A DNA stretch of 25,137 nt from an uncultured Collinsella sp. (GCA_900545055.1 UQXP01000022.1:1-25137); one strand, 5' to 3'. Positions 16,028 to 24,178 are shown, counted from the stretch's first letter. Notes: generated from the letters alone by a model not told the origin. Program-made: numbers and translations.

Positions 16028-16855
16028 ATGATTGATGCGTGCTCCGAATCCGCTGTGCTCTTTTTTGACGTGGACGGCACGCTGACGTCGTTCGATCCCG
16101 ACGATATGACCGACAAGGACTTCAATGCAGTCCATCCGTCGAAGGCTGTTGTCGATGCATTTGGTCGACTGCGCAATGCGGGTCACCGGGCATTTATCTG
16201 TACGGGTCGCCCCTTGTGGCTGATTGCCGATGGCCTGCGTGCGCTGAACCCGGCGGGTATCGTTGCCATGGCGGGAGCGACGCTCGAGGTCGAGGGCCGC
16301 GTGGTGCATGAGGACTGCTTTGACGAGGACGTTATCGAGGAGCTTGCGCGCCGTATGGCCGCGGCAGGGATTGAGGCCTTTTTCGAGACCAACGTGGCTA
16401 CTTTTGCCCTGGAACCCGCGGGTGTTGAGCAGTCGTCTCTGATCGGCACTTCTGTGGTGCGCAGCACCGAGGAAATGCGCGTCGACGGCCGTCTGCGCGT
16501 GGGCAAGGTAGACATCGTCGCGAGTGACCTGGCTCGCGTAGCCAACGATGATGGCTTTATCGATCGCGAGTTTGAGCTGTGCAACACCGGTGGCCAGAAT
16601 CGCGAGCTGAGCCCCAAAGGCATCGACAAGGGCTTGGGCGTGGCACGAGCGCTGGAGTATCTGGGCCGCACCGGCAACGCGCGCACCTTTGGCTTTGGCG
16701 ATTCGGGCAACGACCTGGGCATGCTCGCCGCCGTCGAGACGGCTGTAGCCATGGGCAACGCCATGCCCGAGGTCAAGGCAGTCGCCGACTACGTGACCGA
16801 CGATGTCGCACACGACGGCACCGTCACGGCGATGCAGCATTTCGGCCTCATCTAA
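16028..16855 (+). CDS. Cof-type HAD-family phosphatase
   Basis: This 275-residue protein is a cytoplasmic HAD-superfamily hydrolase of the Cof/YidA type, which dephosphorylates sugar phosphates and related metabolites with Mg2+. The ATG follows AAGGAA by about 5 nt; an upstream in-frame ATG at 15992 has no site. Motif I is FFDVDGTLTSFD (nucleophile Asp14, acid Asp16). Motif II is ICTGRP. The motif IV region is FGFGDSGNDLGML (about 222-234). A large C2-type cap lies between them. The segment SPKGIDKGLGV carries the conserved lysine. It is divergent from rlmKL. Substrate not predictable. Confidence 0.88.
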   Translation: MIDACSESAVLFFDVDGTLTSFDPDDMTDKDFNAVHPSKAVVDAFGRLRNAGHRAFICTGRPLWLIADGLRALNPAGIVAMAGATLEVEGRVVHEDCFDEDVIEELARRMAAAGIEAFFETNVATFALEPAGVEQSSLIGTSVVRSTEEMRVDGRLRVGKVDIVASDLARVANDDGFIDREFELCNTGGQNRELSPKGIDKGLGVARALEYLGRTGNARTFGFGDSGNDLGMLAAVETAVAMGNAMPEVKAVADYVTDDVAHDGTVTAMQHFGLI

Positions 16856-17048
16856 TGAATCCCGCGTTCTGACGTTTGCTCAAACTGCGACTCTTTGCTT
16901 TTACATGCTCAATCGATTTATCAATCCAAACACTGAGGTGTTTATACCGTTCGCCGAGAAGATAAAAAACCGCAGCTCACGCCTTGATAAACGTAGGTAA
17001 AGTGTTTAGCAGTTTAACGCCCATGTGCAAGCGAAAGGAATCAGGCAG

Positions 17049-17753
17049 ATGGCAATCAAGGTGTTCGCTGACGGTGCAAACCTCGAGGGCATGCTCGACA
17101 TGTACGAGAGCGGCAACGTTCAGGGTTTCACGACCAACCCGTCCCTTATGAAGAAGGGCGGCGTGACGGACTACCGCGCGTTTGCCAAGGAGGTCCTGGC
17201 CCACATCACCGATGTGTCCGTCTCGTTTGAGGTTTTTGCCGACGACGTCGAGACCATGGAGGTCGAGGCCCGCGAGATCGCTACCTGGGCCGAGAACGTC
17301 TACGTCAAGATTCCGTGCGTGACCACCAAGGGCGAGTCCACCGCCGAGCTGGTCCGCAAGCTTTCCGCCGACGGCATCAAGGTCAACGTCACCACCATCT
17401 TTACGCCTACGCAGGTTGACGAGATGGTCGAGGCCGTTGACGCCGAGACGCCGTCCATCATCTCGCTCTTTGCCGGCCGCATCGCCGACACCGGCGTCGA
17501 CCCCATTCCGTTTATGACGGAGTCGGTTAAGAAGGCCGCCGCCAAGCCCAACTGTGAGGTCCTGTGGGCGTCCACGCGCGAGCTCATCAACATTTACCAG
17601 GCCGAGGCCTGCGGTTGCCAGATCATTACGGTGCCCAACAGCATCCTGGCCAAGCGGAAGAACATCGGTCGCGACCCGTACGAGGTCTCGCTCGACACCG
17701 TCCGCGGCTTTGCCAAGGATATCGCCGCTTTGGGCTTCCATATTCTGCCGTAA
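17049..17753 (+). CDS. Small transaldolase (TalC/FSA-like fold)
   Basis: This 234-residue protein belongs to the compact transaldolase / fructose-6-phosphate aldolase family. These enzymes act on sugar phosphates through a Schiff base on lysine. The lysine is Lys87 in VYVKIPC, Asp8 lies in FADGA, and TTNPS and NVTTIF are conserved. At the position of FSA Gln59 this protein has Glu61 (SFEVF), and at FSA Tyr131 it has Phe141 (SLFAGR). Both choices are those of transaldolases, so transfer of dihydroxyacetone units in the pentose phosphate pathway is more likely than free aldolase activity. The ATG follows AAAGGA by 9 nt; an in-frame ATG at 17025 is unsupported. It appears monocistronic. Confidence 0.9.
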   Translation: MAIKVFADGANLEGMLDMYESGNVQGFTTNPSLMKKGGVTDYRAFAKEVLAHITDVSVSFEVFADDVETMEVEAREIATWAENVYVKIPCVTTKGESTAELVRKLSADGIKVNVTTIFTPTQVDEMVEAVDAETPSIISLFAGRIADTGVDPIPFMTESVKKAAAKPNCEVLWASTRELINIYQAEACGCQIITVPNSILAKRKNIGRDPYEVSLDTVRGFAKDIAALGFHILP

Positions 17754-17786
17754 CGCGAACACTGGCTACGCCGCGGGCTGCTCGCC

Positions 17787-17852
17787 CCGGCCTTTCCTTT
17801 CCCTATCGCTCACGCGCTTCGCGAGGGTCGCGCTAGGCAAAGGAAAGGCCGG
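17787..17852. repeat. Long rod-like inverted repeat downstream of the transaldolase
   Basis: CCGGCCTTTCCTTT (17787-17800) is the exact inverse of AAAGGAAAGGCCGG (17839-17852). The interior continues to pair (CCTA/TAGG, CGC/GCG, then GCG-CTT-CGC at the tip). No T run follows. It may be a dispersed intergenic hairpin element or part of the transcript end. Confidence 0.7.
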
Positions 17853-17875
17853 AACTGCCGACACGAGCTGAATAT

Positions 17876-17911
17876 CGCCCCGGTTCTCAATCGTGAGGGT
17901 CGGGGCGTTTT
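17876..17911 (+). terminator. Terminator downstream of the transaldolase gene
   Basis: CGCCCCG (17876-17882) pairs with CGGGGCG (17901-17907), with an inner CTCA/TGAG stem and a TTTT tail. It lies about 120 bp after the stop codon, beyond the long inverted repeat. Confidence 0.8.
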
Positions 17912-17930
17912 GCTATAGCGGGACTGTTAG

Positions 17931-18012
17931 ACTTGCAAGTTTTTGTCATCACGTGAGAAGAACTTGCAAAGTTTGCAAGTTCTTTCCATCGAGTGAGAAA
18001 AACTTGCAAGTT
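17931..18012. repeat. Two 40-bp palindrome-bounded repeats (AACTTGCAAGTT)
   Basis: GCAAGTT opens units at 17935 and 17975, and AACTTGC closes them at 17961 and 18001, giving a 40-bp period. The interiors are related (CATC, then GTGAGAA). The bounding motif AACTTGCAAGTT is itself palindromic. The repeats lie between the transaldolase terminator and the 3' end of tex. Confidence 0.75.
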
Positions 18013-18043
18013 CGACGATGGATGGCGGCGGATTGCCCTTCTG

Positions 18044-20191
18044 TTACTTCCCCTGCACCATGGTGAGAGAGATTTTCTTTCGGTCGCGATCGACCTTTTC
18101 GACCCACACCTTGACCGTGTCACCGACGCGTACCACGTCGCTGGGGTGCTTGACGAAGCGGTTGGCCAGCTTGGAGATGTGCACGAGGCCGTCCTGGTGC
18201 ACGCCTACGTCGACAAAGGCGCCAAAGTCGACGACGTTGCGCACCGTGCCCTTGAGTTCCATACCGGGCTTCAGGTCGTCGATAGAAAGCGCCGAGCGAC
18301 TAAAGACCACCTCGGGCGCGTCGTCGCGCGGGTCGCGGCCGGGCTTCTTGAGCTCGTTGACGATGTCAATGAGCGTCAGAGTGCCACAGTCCAGGTCGCT
18401 TGCCAGTGTCGAGATGCTGCCCAGGCGGCGCTCGATATCGGGCACGCCCCCGCGGCCGAGCTCGCTGGCCGCCACGCCAGCGCGCTCCAGGACGGACGTG
18501 GCCACCTCGTAGCTCTCGGGGTGGACGCTCGTGGCGTCGAGCGGATTCTTGCCGCCGCTGATGCGCAGGAAGCCCGCGGCGTTGAGATATGCCTTGGGTC
18601 CCAGCTTGGGGACCTTCTTGAGCTGGCGGCGATCGGTAAAGGCGCCGTTTTCCTCGCGGTATGCCACGATGTTCTTGGCCACGCTCGGCGTGATGCCCGA
18701 TACGTATCCCAGCAGGCTCGCGCTCGCGGTGTTTACGTCGACGCCTACGCGGTTGACGACGTCCTCCACCACGTGGCCCAGCGTGCGCGAAAGCTCGGCC
18801 TGGTCAAGGTCGTGCTGGTACTGGCCCACGCCGATGGACTGGGGCGGAATCTTGACGAGCTCTGCCAGCGGGTCTTGCAGGCGGCGGCCCAGGCTCATGG
18901 CGCCACGCACGGTGACGTCCAAGTCGGGATACTCCTGGCTGGCAAGCTCGGAAGCGGAGTACACCGATGCGCCGGCTTCGTTAACGATGGTGTAGCGAAG
19001 GCTGGGCGCCTGCTCGGCAATGAACTCCGAGACGACTTCCTCGGTCTCGCGGCTGGCGGTGCCGTTGCCGATGACGATGGTGTTGACGCCATCCTTCTTG
19101 ACGAGGCGGGCGAGCTCGCGCTTGGTGCCGGCGACGTCGTGGCGCGGCTTGGTGGGGTAGACCACGCCGTGGTCGAGCAGCTTGCCGGTCTCGTCCATGA
19201 CGGCGACCTTGCAGCCGGTGCGGTAGCCCGGATCGAGCGCGAGCACGCGGGCGCCACGGACGGGGCGTGCCGAGAGCAGGCCCTCGAGATTCTTGGCAAA
19301 GACGTTGATGGCCTCGGTCTGGGCGCGAACGGTGAGTTTGGCGCGGGCCTCGCGCTCCAGCGAGGGAGCCATGAGGCGTTTGTAGCCGTCGGCGATGGCG
19401 GCATCGAAGATGGGAGCAAACACGCCCTGGCGTCGGGGCCAACGGCTGCCGAGGCGCACCGTGGCGGCAGCGCCGTCGACGTTCACGCGCACGCGGAGCT
19501 TGCCCTCGCGCTCACCGCGGTCGATAGCCAGCACGCGGTGGTTGGGTATACGGCGCAGCGGCTCATCATAGCTGTAGTACGGCTCGTAGGGGGTCTTCTC
19601 GGCGGGGTCGGTGGCCTCGACGACGATGTCGGCGGTGTTTTGCGTAAAGGTGCGCAGGTCGGCGACGTTCTCGGGATCTTCGGCCACCGTCTCGGCCACG
19701 ATGTCGGCGGCGCCGGCGAGCGCCTTCTCGGGCGTGTCGAAGCCGGCCTCCTCGTTGACGTAGTCCGCGGCGGCGTCGAGCGCGCTGCCCTTGGCCGAGG
19801 CCTGCATGATGATCATGTTGGCGAGTGGCTCCAGGCCTGCCTCGCGGGCCTTCTGCGCGCGGGTCATGCGCTTTTTGCGGTAGGGCTTGTAGAGGTCCTC
19901 GACACGCTGGAGTTGTGTGGCCTCGCGAATCTGCTGCTCGAGTTCGGGCGTGAGCTTGCCCTGGGCGTCGATGAGCAGAATGACGTCCTCTTTACGCTGC
20001 TCAAGATTGCGCAGGTATGACAGGCGCTCGTCGAGGGCGCGCAGGGCGACGTCATCCATGCCGCCCGTGGCCTCCTTGCGGTAGCGCGAGATAAAGGGGA
20101 TGGTGTTGCCCTCGTCGATGAGCTTGACAGCCGCCTCGACGTTGGCGGCCTTAAGGTTGAGCTCGCGGGTGAGCTGGGCGATAAGATCCAT
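18044..20191 (-). CDS. tex: Tex-family S1 RNA-binding protein
   Basis: This 715-residue protein is a Tex homologue, a conserved cytoplasmic nucleic-acid-binding factor linked to transcription and RNA processing. The ATG at 20191 follows AAGGAG closely; extra upstream codons in the same frame have no site. Domains in order are the N-terminal helical Tex region (ISRYRKEATGGMDD near the start), a YqgF/RNase H-like domain with ALDPGYRTGCKVAV near 315, helix-hairpin-helix segments near 500 (SVAKNIVAYREENGAF), and an S1 domain near 640-710 (GMELKGTVRNVVDFGAFVDV). Length and order match the family. It appears monocistronic; its 5' flank holds an inverted-repeat element. Confidence 0.94.
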   Translation of the reverse strand: MDLIAQLTRELNLKAANVEAAVKLIDEGNTIPFISRYRKEATGGMDDVALRALDERLSYLRNLEQRKEDVILLIDAQGKLTPELEQQIREATQLQRVEDLYKPYRKKRMTRAQKAREAGLEPLANMIIMQASAKGSALDAAADYVNEEAGFDTPEKALAGAADIVAETVAEDPENVADLRTFTQNTADIVVEATDPAEKTPYEPYYSYDEPLRRIPNHRVLAIDRGEREGKLRVRVNVDGAAATVRLGSRWPRRQGVFAPIFDAAIADGYKRLMAPSLEREARAKLTVRAQTEAINVFAKNLEGLLSARPVRGARVLALDPGYRTGCKVAVMDETGKLLDHGVVYPTKPRHDVAGTKRELARLVKKDGVNTIVIGNGTASRETEEVVSEFIAEQAPSLRYTIVNEAGASVYSASELASQEYPDLDVTVRGAMSLGRRLQDPLAELVKIPPQSIGVGQYQHDLDQAELSRTLGHVVEDVVNRVGVDVNTASASLLGYVSGITPSVAKNIVAYREENGAFTDRRQLKKVPKLGPKAYLNAAGFLRISGGKNPLDATSVHPESYEVATSVLERAGVAASELGRGGVPDIERRLGSISTLASDLDCGTLTLIDIVNELKKPGRDPRDDAPEVVFSRSALSIDDLKPGMELKGTVRNVVDFGAFVDVGVHQDGLVHISKLANRFVKHPSDVVRVGDTVKVWVEKVDRDRKKISLTMVQGK

Positions 20192-20283
20192 GAAACTCCT
20201 TGCGTTTAAGGTGCGTTTGCAGCACAGAGCTACCAAGGATACCACCTGCCACTTCGCTCAAAAAAGACTGTTTTGGCTCGGAA

Positions 20284-20441
20284 CCACGAAAGCGGCCTAT
20301 CTACTACGTTTGAACCGTGTGGGTCGACCATCCCCCGGTTTTCCGAAAATGCGCAAGCCGTTTACCTGCGGTTTTTATTTCGCGAAATTCGGTATGGATG
20401 AGGGTGATTGGTTAAACGTAGTAGATAGGCACATTTCGTGG
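20284..20441. repeat. Inverted-repeat element with 33-nt arms
   Basis: The left arm (20284-20316) and right arm (20410-20441) are inverse copies sharing CCTATCTACTACGTTT and CGAAA blocks with a few mismatches. They enclose about 93 bp that is AT-richer than its surroundings. No open frame of note and no obvious target-site duplication are present. It may be a MITE-like element or a structured untranslated region upstream of tex. Confidence 0.75.
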
Positions 20442-20503
20442 CGAACGAATCAAGCTAAGGTGCAAAAAGTCCCCCGTCCCAGAAAAATCATTGGCAACGT
20501 AGC

Positions 20504-20538
20504 AAAATGCCCCGCGGGTAGAAGGCTGCTCGCGGGGC
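20504..20538 (-). terminator. Terminator of the SDR-MFS-Gfo/Idh cluster
   Basis: On the minus strand GCCCCGCG pairs with CGCGGGGC, followed by ATTTTGC. It lies about 75 bp beyond the Gfo/Idh stop codon and closes the cluster. Confidence 0.75.
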
Positions 20539-20611
20539 AAAGAAGAGGGGCTTATTTGTGGCGGACCGAGGGGCACGGCATGGGGTTTCTGCCGCGGCCT
20601 GTCCTAAGGTG

Positions 20612-21652
20612 CTACAGCTCGACGAGCTGGCCGGTCTCGGCGGCCTCCTTGATGGCGTTGAGAAGCGTGAGCGTCTTGACGTTATCGGCGGGGGTTACGA
20701 CGGGCTCAACTTCGCGGCGGACGACCTTCACAAAGTGCTTGAGCTGCATCTTGTGCGGCAGCGCCGGGTCGACGGCCGGAATCTCCATCTGCAGCGGCTT
20801 GTGCCAGTTGGAGGCGCCGTCGTAGGAGAACTGATGCAGGCGGGGCAGCGAAAGGGCACCCAAGGTTCCGCCGATAAAGTAGGCGTCGGCGTCGAAGGGG
20901 CGGTACTGCGGATCCTCGCGAGCGGTTGCCTCCCAGTTCCAGGGGCTGGCGGTGGCGTCGGAGATGGTCATGCTCGCAAGCGCGCCATCGGCAAAACGGA
21001 CGTTGACCACGGCGGAGTCCTCGGTCTCAAAACCGCGGGCGGCGCTGGACTGCATGCCCTGGACGGCGACGGGCTCGCCCAGCAGGTAGCGGAGCAGGTC
21101 CACGTCGTGAACCAGGTTAACCAGGATCGGGCCGGCACCCTTTTTGCGGCGCCACTCGACATCAAAGTACTCGTCATTCTTATAGATCATGTAGTGGAAG
21201 CTCGACACGGTGAGCTTGCCCAGCTCGCCGGACTCGATGATCTCTTTGGCTTTGTTGACGAAGGGGTTGTGACGACGGTGCTGGCCCACGAGCACGGGCA
21301 CGCCGGCGGTCTCGGCCTCGGCGGCGAAGGCCTGGGCATCCTCGAGGTCGTTGGAGATCGGCTTTTCGACCAGCGGCACGATGTTGCGCTTGATGGCCTC
21401 GCGGGCAACGCCCAGGTGCAGGTCGTTGGGGGTGGCGATAATGACGGCCTCGGGTTTGACCTCGTCCATCATCTGAGCGGGATCGGTGTAAAACGGTACG
21501 CCGGCGGTCTCGGCCGTGGCGCGGGCGCCCTCAAAGGCGTCGGCGATGGCGACGAGCTCGGCCTCGGGCTCCTCGGTGACAAAGCGGATGTGGTTGCGGC
21601 CCATGGCGCCGGCGCCGATAACGGCAATGCGGACGGGGTTGAGCTCAGACAT
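20612..21652 (-). CDS. Gfo/Idh/MocA-family NAD(P)-dependent oxidoreductase
   Basis: This 346-residue cytoplasmic enzyme oxidises or reduces a sugar- or polyol-like substrate with a nicotinamide cofactor. The N-terminal Rossmann motif is VIGAGAMGRNH (GAGAMG at 13-18). The family lysine is in VEKPIS (96-98). His182 and Asp185 lie in LVHDVDLL, the usual catalytic region, and the C-terminal half fits the family sheet domain. The ATG follows AGGAG by about 6 nt. It is the last gene of a minus-strand cluster after an SDR dehydrogenase and an MFS transporter. Two dehydrogenases with a transporter suggest stepwise oxidation or epimerisation of an imported compound; which one is unknown. Confidence 0.88.
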   Translation of the reverse strand: MSELNPVRIAVIGAGAMGRNHIRFVTEEPEAELVAIADAFEGARATAETAGVPFYTDPAQMMDEVKPEAVIIATPNDLHLGVAREAIKRNIVPLVEKPISNDLEDAQAFAAEAETAGVPVLVGQHRRHNPFVNKAKEIIESGELGKLTVSSFHYMIYKNDEYFDVEWRRKKGAGPILVNLVHDVDLLRYLLGEPVAVQGMQSSAARGFETEDSAVVNVRFADGALASMTISDATASPWNWEATAREDPQYRPFDADAYFIGGTLGALSLPRLHQFSYDGASNWHKPLQMEIPAVDPALPHKMQLKHFVKVVRREVEPVVTPADNVKTLTLLNAIKEAAETGQLVEL

Positions 21653-21682
21653 TTCGACTCCTTAATACTGGTGACCGGTGGA

Positions 21683-21713
21683 ATGCGACAAAGGGACTGT
21701 CCCTTTGTCGCAT
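21683..21713. repeat. 31-bp palindrome, GCGACAAAGGGAC family
   Basis: ATGCGACAAAGGGAC (21683-21697) and GTCCCTTTGTCGCAT (21699-21713) form a perfect 15-bp stem around one base. It lies between the MFS stop and the Gfo/Idh start, so inside a probable operon, where it could lower downstream expression or stabilise upstream mRNA. Related palindromes are at 8400 and 10883. Confidence 0.8.
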
Positions 21714-21721
21714 CGGTAAAA

Positions 21722-22978
21722 CTAGGCGGACTTCTTCTTGCTGTCGGAGACCATCATGTAGACGGTGAGCACGACGGCGATGGCGGCGATCACGATGGCG
21801 CCGTAGAAGGACTGCTGGTAGGCGGCGCTGCCGGCCTCAGCGTGATACAGCACGGCAGTGATGGGCTGGCTGATCCAGGTAGAAGCGGCGTAGCCCAGGA
21901 ACATGATGCCGTAGTTGACACCGATGTTGCTGGTGCCAAAGGCGCCACCGGTGAGCGGCGGGTAGATGACGAGCAGGGCGCCAAAGCTAAAGCCAAGCAG
22001 GGCGAGCGCCACAAAGAACATGCTCTGCGTAAAGCTCATCGACATGATGACGAGCGCGACGATGGTCACGACGAGGCTGATGAGCAGCGACTTGTAGGCG
22101 CCGAGCTTGTCGATGATCTGGCCAAAGGACAGACGGCCGACCAGGTTGGCGCAGGTGTTGACGGAGACGACCACGCCGCCGAGGGCGACGGCCGCGGCGC
22201 TCGTGGGGTCGGCGAAGAGCTGGACAGCGGCGATGGAGGCAACCTTGCCCACGAGCAGGGTGCCCGCGGTGGCGGCGAAGGCGAAGGTGGCGATGAGGAC
22301 CCAGAAGCGCGGGGTTTTGACCATCTCGCCCGGGGTGAGGTCGCCGAAGGTGCCGGCGTGCGCGCCGCCCTTGGGGGCCTCGAAGCCCTCGGGCAGCCAA
22401 CCGGCCTCGGGGGCCTTCAGGAACAGGGCGGAGGCGGCGATCGTCACAAAGAAGATGACGCCGAGTGCCTTAAGGGCGCCAAAGATGCCCAGGCTCGGGA
22501 TGAGCAGCGAGGCGAGCACCGGGGACAGCACGGCGGGGCCGGCGGTCGAAGCGGCGAGCGTAATGCCGGAGGCGAGGCCCTTTTTGTCGATGAACCACTT
22601 TTGGCCGGTGGTGAGCGCGGGGTTGTAGCCCAGGCCGTTGCCGATGGCGGCGACGAGCGAGAACCACAGGTAGAACTGCCACGGCTCGGTGACGGTGCCG
22701 GACATGAACCAGCCCACGCCGTAGCACACGGCGGCAGCGATCACGACGTTGCGCGGGCCGATCTTATCGGAGATGCGGCCGGCGAAGATGCCCGTCACGG
22801 CCATGATGGTCTGAAAGACCGGGAAGGCCCAGGTAAGGGCGCTGGACCACTCGGGGTAGACGGCGAGCAGGTTCTTGGACACGACGGAGTACAGCGCGAT
22901 GGAGCTGATGAAGAACATGGTGACGCACGCGGCGGAAAGCACGACGGCGCGACCCTTGTTGGAGTTGGTGGAAGCCAT
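21722..22978 (-). CDS. MFS transporter, oxalate/formate antiporter (OFA) type
   Basis: This 418-residue membrane protein shows about twelve hydrophobic helices with a charged central loop near residues 195-230. The segment GNGLGYNPALTTGQKWF followed by DKKGLASGI is characteristic of OFA-type major facilitator proteins, which move small carboxylates and other organic anions. GRISDKIGPRN is the usual MFS loop 2-3 signature. The ATG at 22978 has only a weak AAAGAG site. It is the second gene of the SDR-MFS-Gfo/Idh cluster and probably imports the compound those enzymes act on. Substrate cannot be read from sequence. Confidence 0.88.
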   Translation of the reverse strand: MASTNSNKGRAVVLSAACVTMFFISSIALYSVVSKNLLAVYPEWSSALTWAFPVFQTIMAVTGIFAGRISDKIGPRNVVIAAAVCYGVGWFMSGTVTEPWQFYLWFSLVAAIGNGLGYNPALTTGQKWFIDKKGLASGITLAASTAGPAVLSPVLASLLIPSLGIFGALKALGVIFFVTIAASALFLKAPEAGWLPEGFEAPKGGAHAGTFGDLTPGEMVKTPRFWVLIATFAFAATAGTLLVGKVASIAAVQLFADPTSAAAVALGGVVVSVNTCANLVGRLSFGQIIDKLGAYKSLLISLVVTIVALVIMSMSFTQSMFFVALALLGFSFGALLVIYPPLTGGAFGTSNIGVNYGIMFLGYAASTWISQPITAVLYHAEAGSAAYQQSFYGAIVIAAIAVVLTVYMMVSDSKKKSA

Positions 22979-23011
22979 GGGACTCTTTCTAATCGATGCG
23001 GGGGGAGGGGA

Positions 23012-23040
23012 GGGGCAAACGCCGCTGAGGTGCTTGCCCC
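23012..23040 (-). promoter_or_regulatory. Small stem between SDR and MFS genes
   Basis: GGGGCAA and TTGCCCC form a 7-bp stem with a 15-nt loop in the 85-bp gap. There is no T run, so it is more likely an mRNA-processing or attenuation stem than a terminator. Confidence 0.4.
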
Positions 23041-23063
23041 GCGCCCCTTTCTACCGGGTTGGT

Positions 23064-23945
23064 TTACTGGTCAGTCGGCTTGGCGACGCCGGACTCATCG
23101 GACCAAAGCTCGACGCCCTTGTTCTTGAGGTAGTTGTCGGCAAAGGCGCGGCGGCCGCCGGGCTTGGCGGTGAGGTCGCCCATCATGTTGGAGAAGCCGC
23201 CGTCGACCTTGATGGCGTCGCCGGTGGTAAAGTCTGAGCGCGTGGACGCCAGGAACATGACGGCGTTGGCGATATCGCTGACCTCGCCGATGCGACGCGT
23301 GGCGATGAGGCGGCTGCGGCTCTTCTCGACCTCGGGATCGGCGTAAAAGCTTGCCGACATGGGGGTCTTGACGAAGCAGGGCTCGACGCAGTTGGAGCGC
23401 ACGCCGTAGGGACCCCACTCGGCAGCCAGCATCTTGGACATCATGTTGACGCCCGCCTTGGTGGAGCTGTACACGCCCGAGAACGTTTCGGGGGAGTGAC
23501 TGGCGACGGTGGAGATGTGAACCAGGCGGCCCTGGCCGGCCTTGATCATCTCGCGACCAAAGCGCTGCGAGGTGATGAAGTAGCCGGTGAGGTTGACGTT
23601 GAGCACCTGCTCCCAGTCGCTTAGCGGCAGGTCCTCCATGGCAGCGAAGCGCAGGATGCCGGCGGTGTTGACGAGAACGTCGACGCGGCCGAAGTTGGCG
23701 ATGGTGGCGTCGACGGCAGCCTGAACCTCGGCCTCGTCGGTGGCGTTCATCTTGTAGCCCTCGGCGTGGATACCAAACTCGGCGGCGAGGTCGGCGGCTG
23801 CTGCCTTGACCTTCTCCTCGTCTAGGTCGAGCAAGACGACGTTGGCGCCGTTGCGGGCGAACTCGCGGCAAATCTCGACGCCCATACCGCCGAGCGCGCC
23901 GGTCACGGCGCAGACATCGCCCTCGAGCTTAAGCCAATTGCTCAT
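23064..23945 (-). CDS. Short-chain dehydrogenase/reductase
   Basis: This 293-residue protein is a classical SDR that interconverts a hydroxyl and a keto group. The cofactor motif is TGALGGMG (15-22). Asp40, at the end of strand 2, points to NAD(H) preference. NTAG, NVNLTG and the catalytic YSSTK (Tyr159, Lys163) are present. The usual active-site serine, 13 residues before the tyrosine, is Thr146. After VDGGFSNM the protein has about 40 extra residues, a longer tail than the common 250-residue SDR. The ATG follows AAGGGAAG. It is the first gene of the minus-strand cluster and faces a divergent LysR regulator. Hydroxysteroid, polyol or sugar-acid substrates are all possible. Confidence 0.9.
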   Translation of the reverse strand: MSNWLKLEGDVCAVTGALGGMGVEICREFARNGANVVLLDLDEEKVKAAAADLAAEFGIHAEGYKMNATDEAEVQAAVDATIANFGRVDVLVNTAGILRFAAMEDLPLSDWEQVLNVNLTGYFITSQRFGREMIKAGQGRLVHISTVASHSPETFSGVYSSTKAGVNMMSKMLAAEWGPYGVRSNCVEPCFVKTPMSASFYADPEVEKSRSRLIATRRIGEVSDIANAVMFLASTRSDFTTGDAIKVDGGFSNMMGDLTAKPGGRRAFADNYLKNKGVELWSDESGVAKPTDQ

Positions 23946-24178
23946 AGGAACTTCCCTTCTTGTGCCTCCCGGTGGGTCGCTCCCATTAATCGACCCACGT
24001 GGTTTTCGCTGGTTATCGTATGCTTTGCATTTGCGCAGGTGAATTGCATATTTGTTAGAATGGCGTTAACTATAGGTTTACACTGTGCGATGCAGTTTAT
24101 TCTCAATTGAGCGCATGACCTGCGAAAACAACCTCCTGTGGCACCATGTGGCCCCGGGCGCGAAAACGGGAGATTGAC
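23946..24178. promoter_or_regulatory. Divergent promoter/operator region between SDR and LysR genes
   Basis: These 233 bp are AT-richer than the flanking genes and must carry both promoters. CTCAATTGAG (24102-24111) is a perfect palindrome. TGCAT/ATGCA motifs recur from about 24020 to 24095, for example ATGCTTTGCAT and GAATTGCATAT. These are candidate LysR contact sites of the T-N11-A kind. I could not fix either promoter with confidence. Confidence 0.5.

Larger units (their letters stand above)
20192..20611. other. Gene-free region between tex and the Gfo/Idh gene
   Basis: These 420 bp hold the tex leader, the 158-bp inverted-repeat element (20284-20441), and the terminator of the three-gene minus-strand cluster (20504-20538). 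The tex promoter should lie at 20200-20283; a TTTTGA/TATCCT pair on the minus strand with 16-bp spacing is the best candidate and is weak. No convincing gene is seen. Confidence 0.6.

Noticed and set aside
16856..17048. Short open frame at 16803-17000 and a small AAACAC/GTGTTT hairpin
   Set aside because: The frame overlaps the HAD gene end without a ribosome site. The hairpin is only 6 bp with no T run.
18044..20020. Long plus-strand open frame (about 675 codons) opposite tex
   Set aside because: It is antisense to a clear Tex protein, has composition typical of a frame shadow in GC-rich DNA, and has no ribosome site or recognisable domain.
20558..23128. Very long plus-strand open frame (about 856 codons)
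   Set aside because: It runs antisense across the Gfo/Idh and MFS genes, which have clear motifs. Its protein is Gly/Asp/His-rich without domains, as expected for a shadow.
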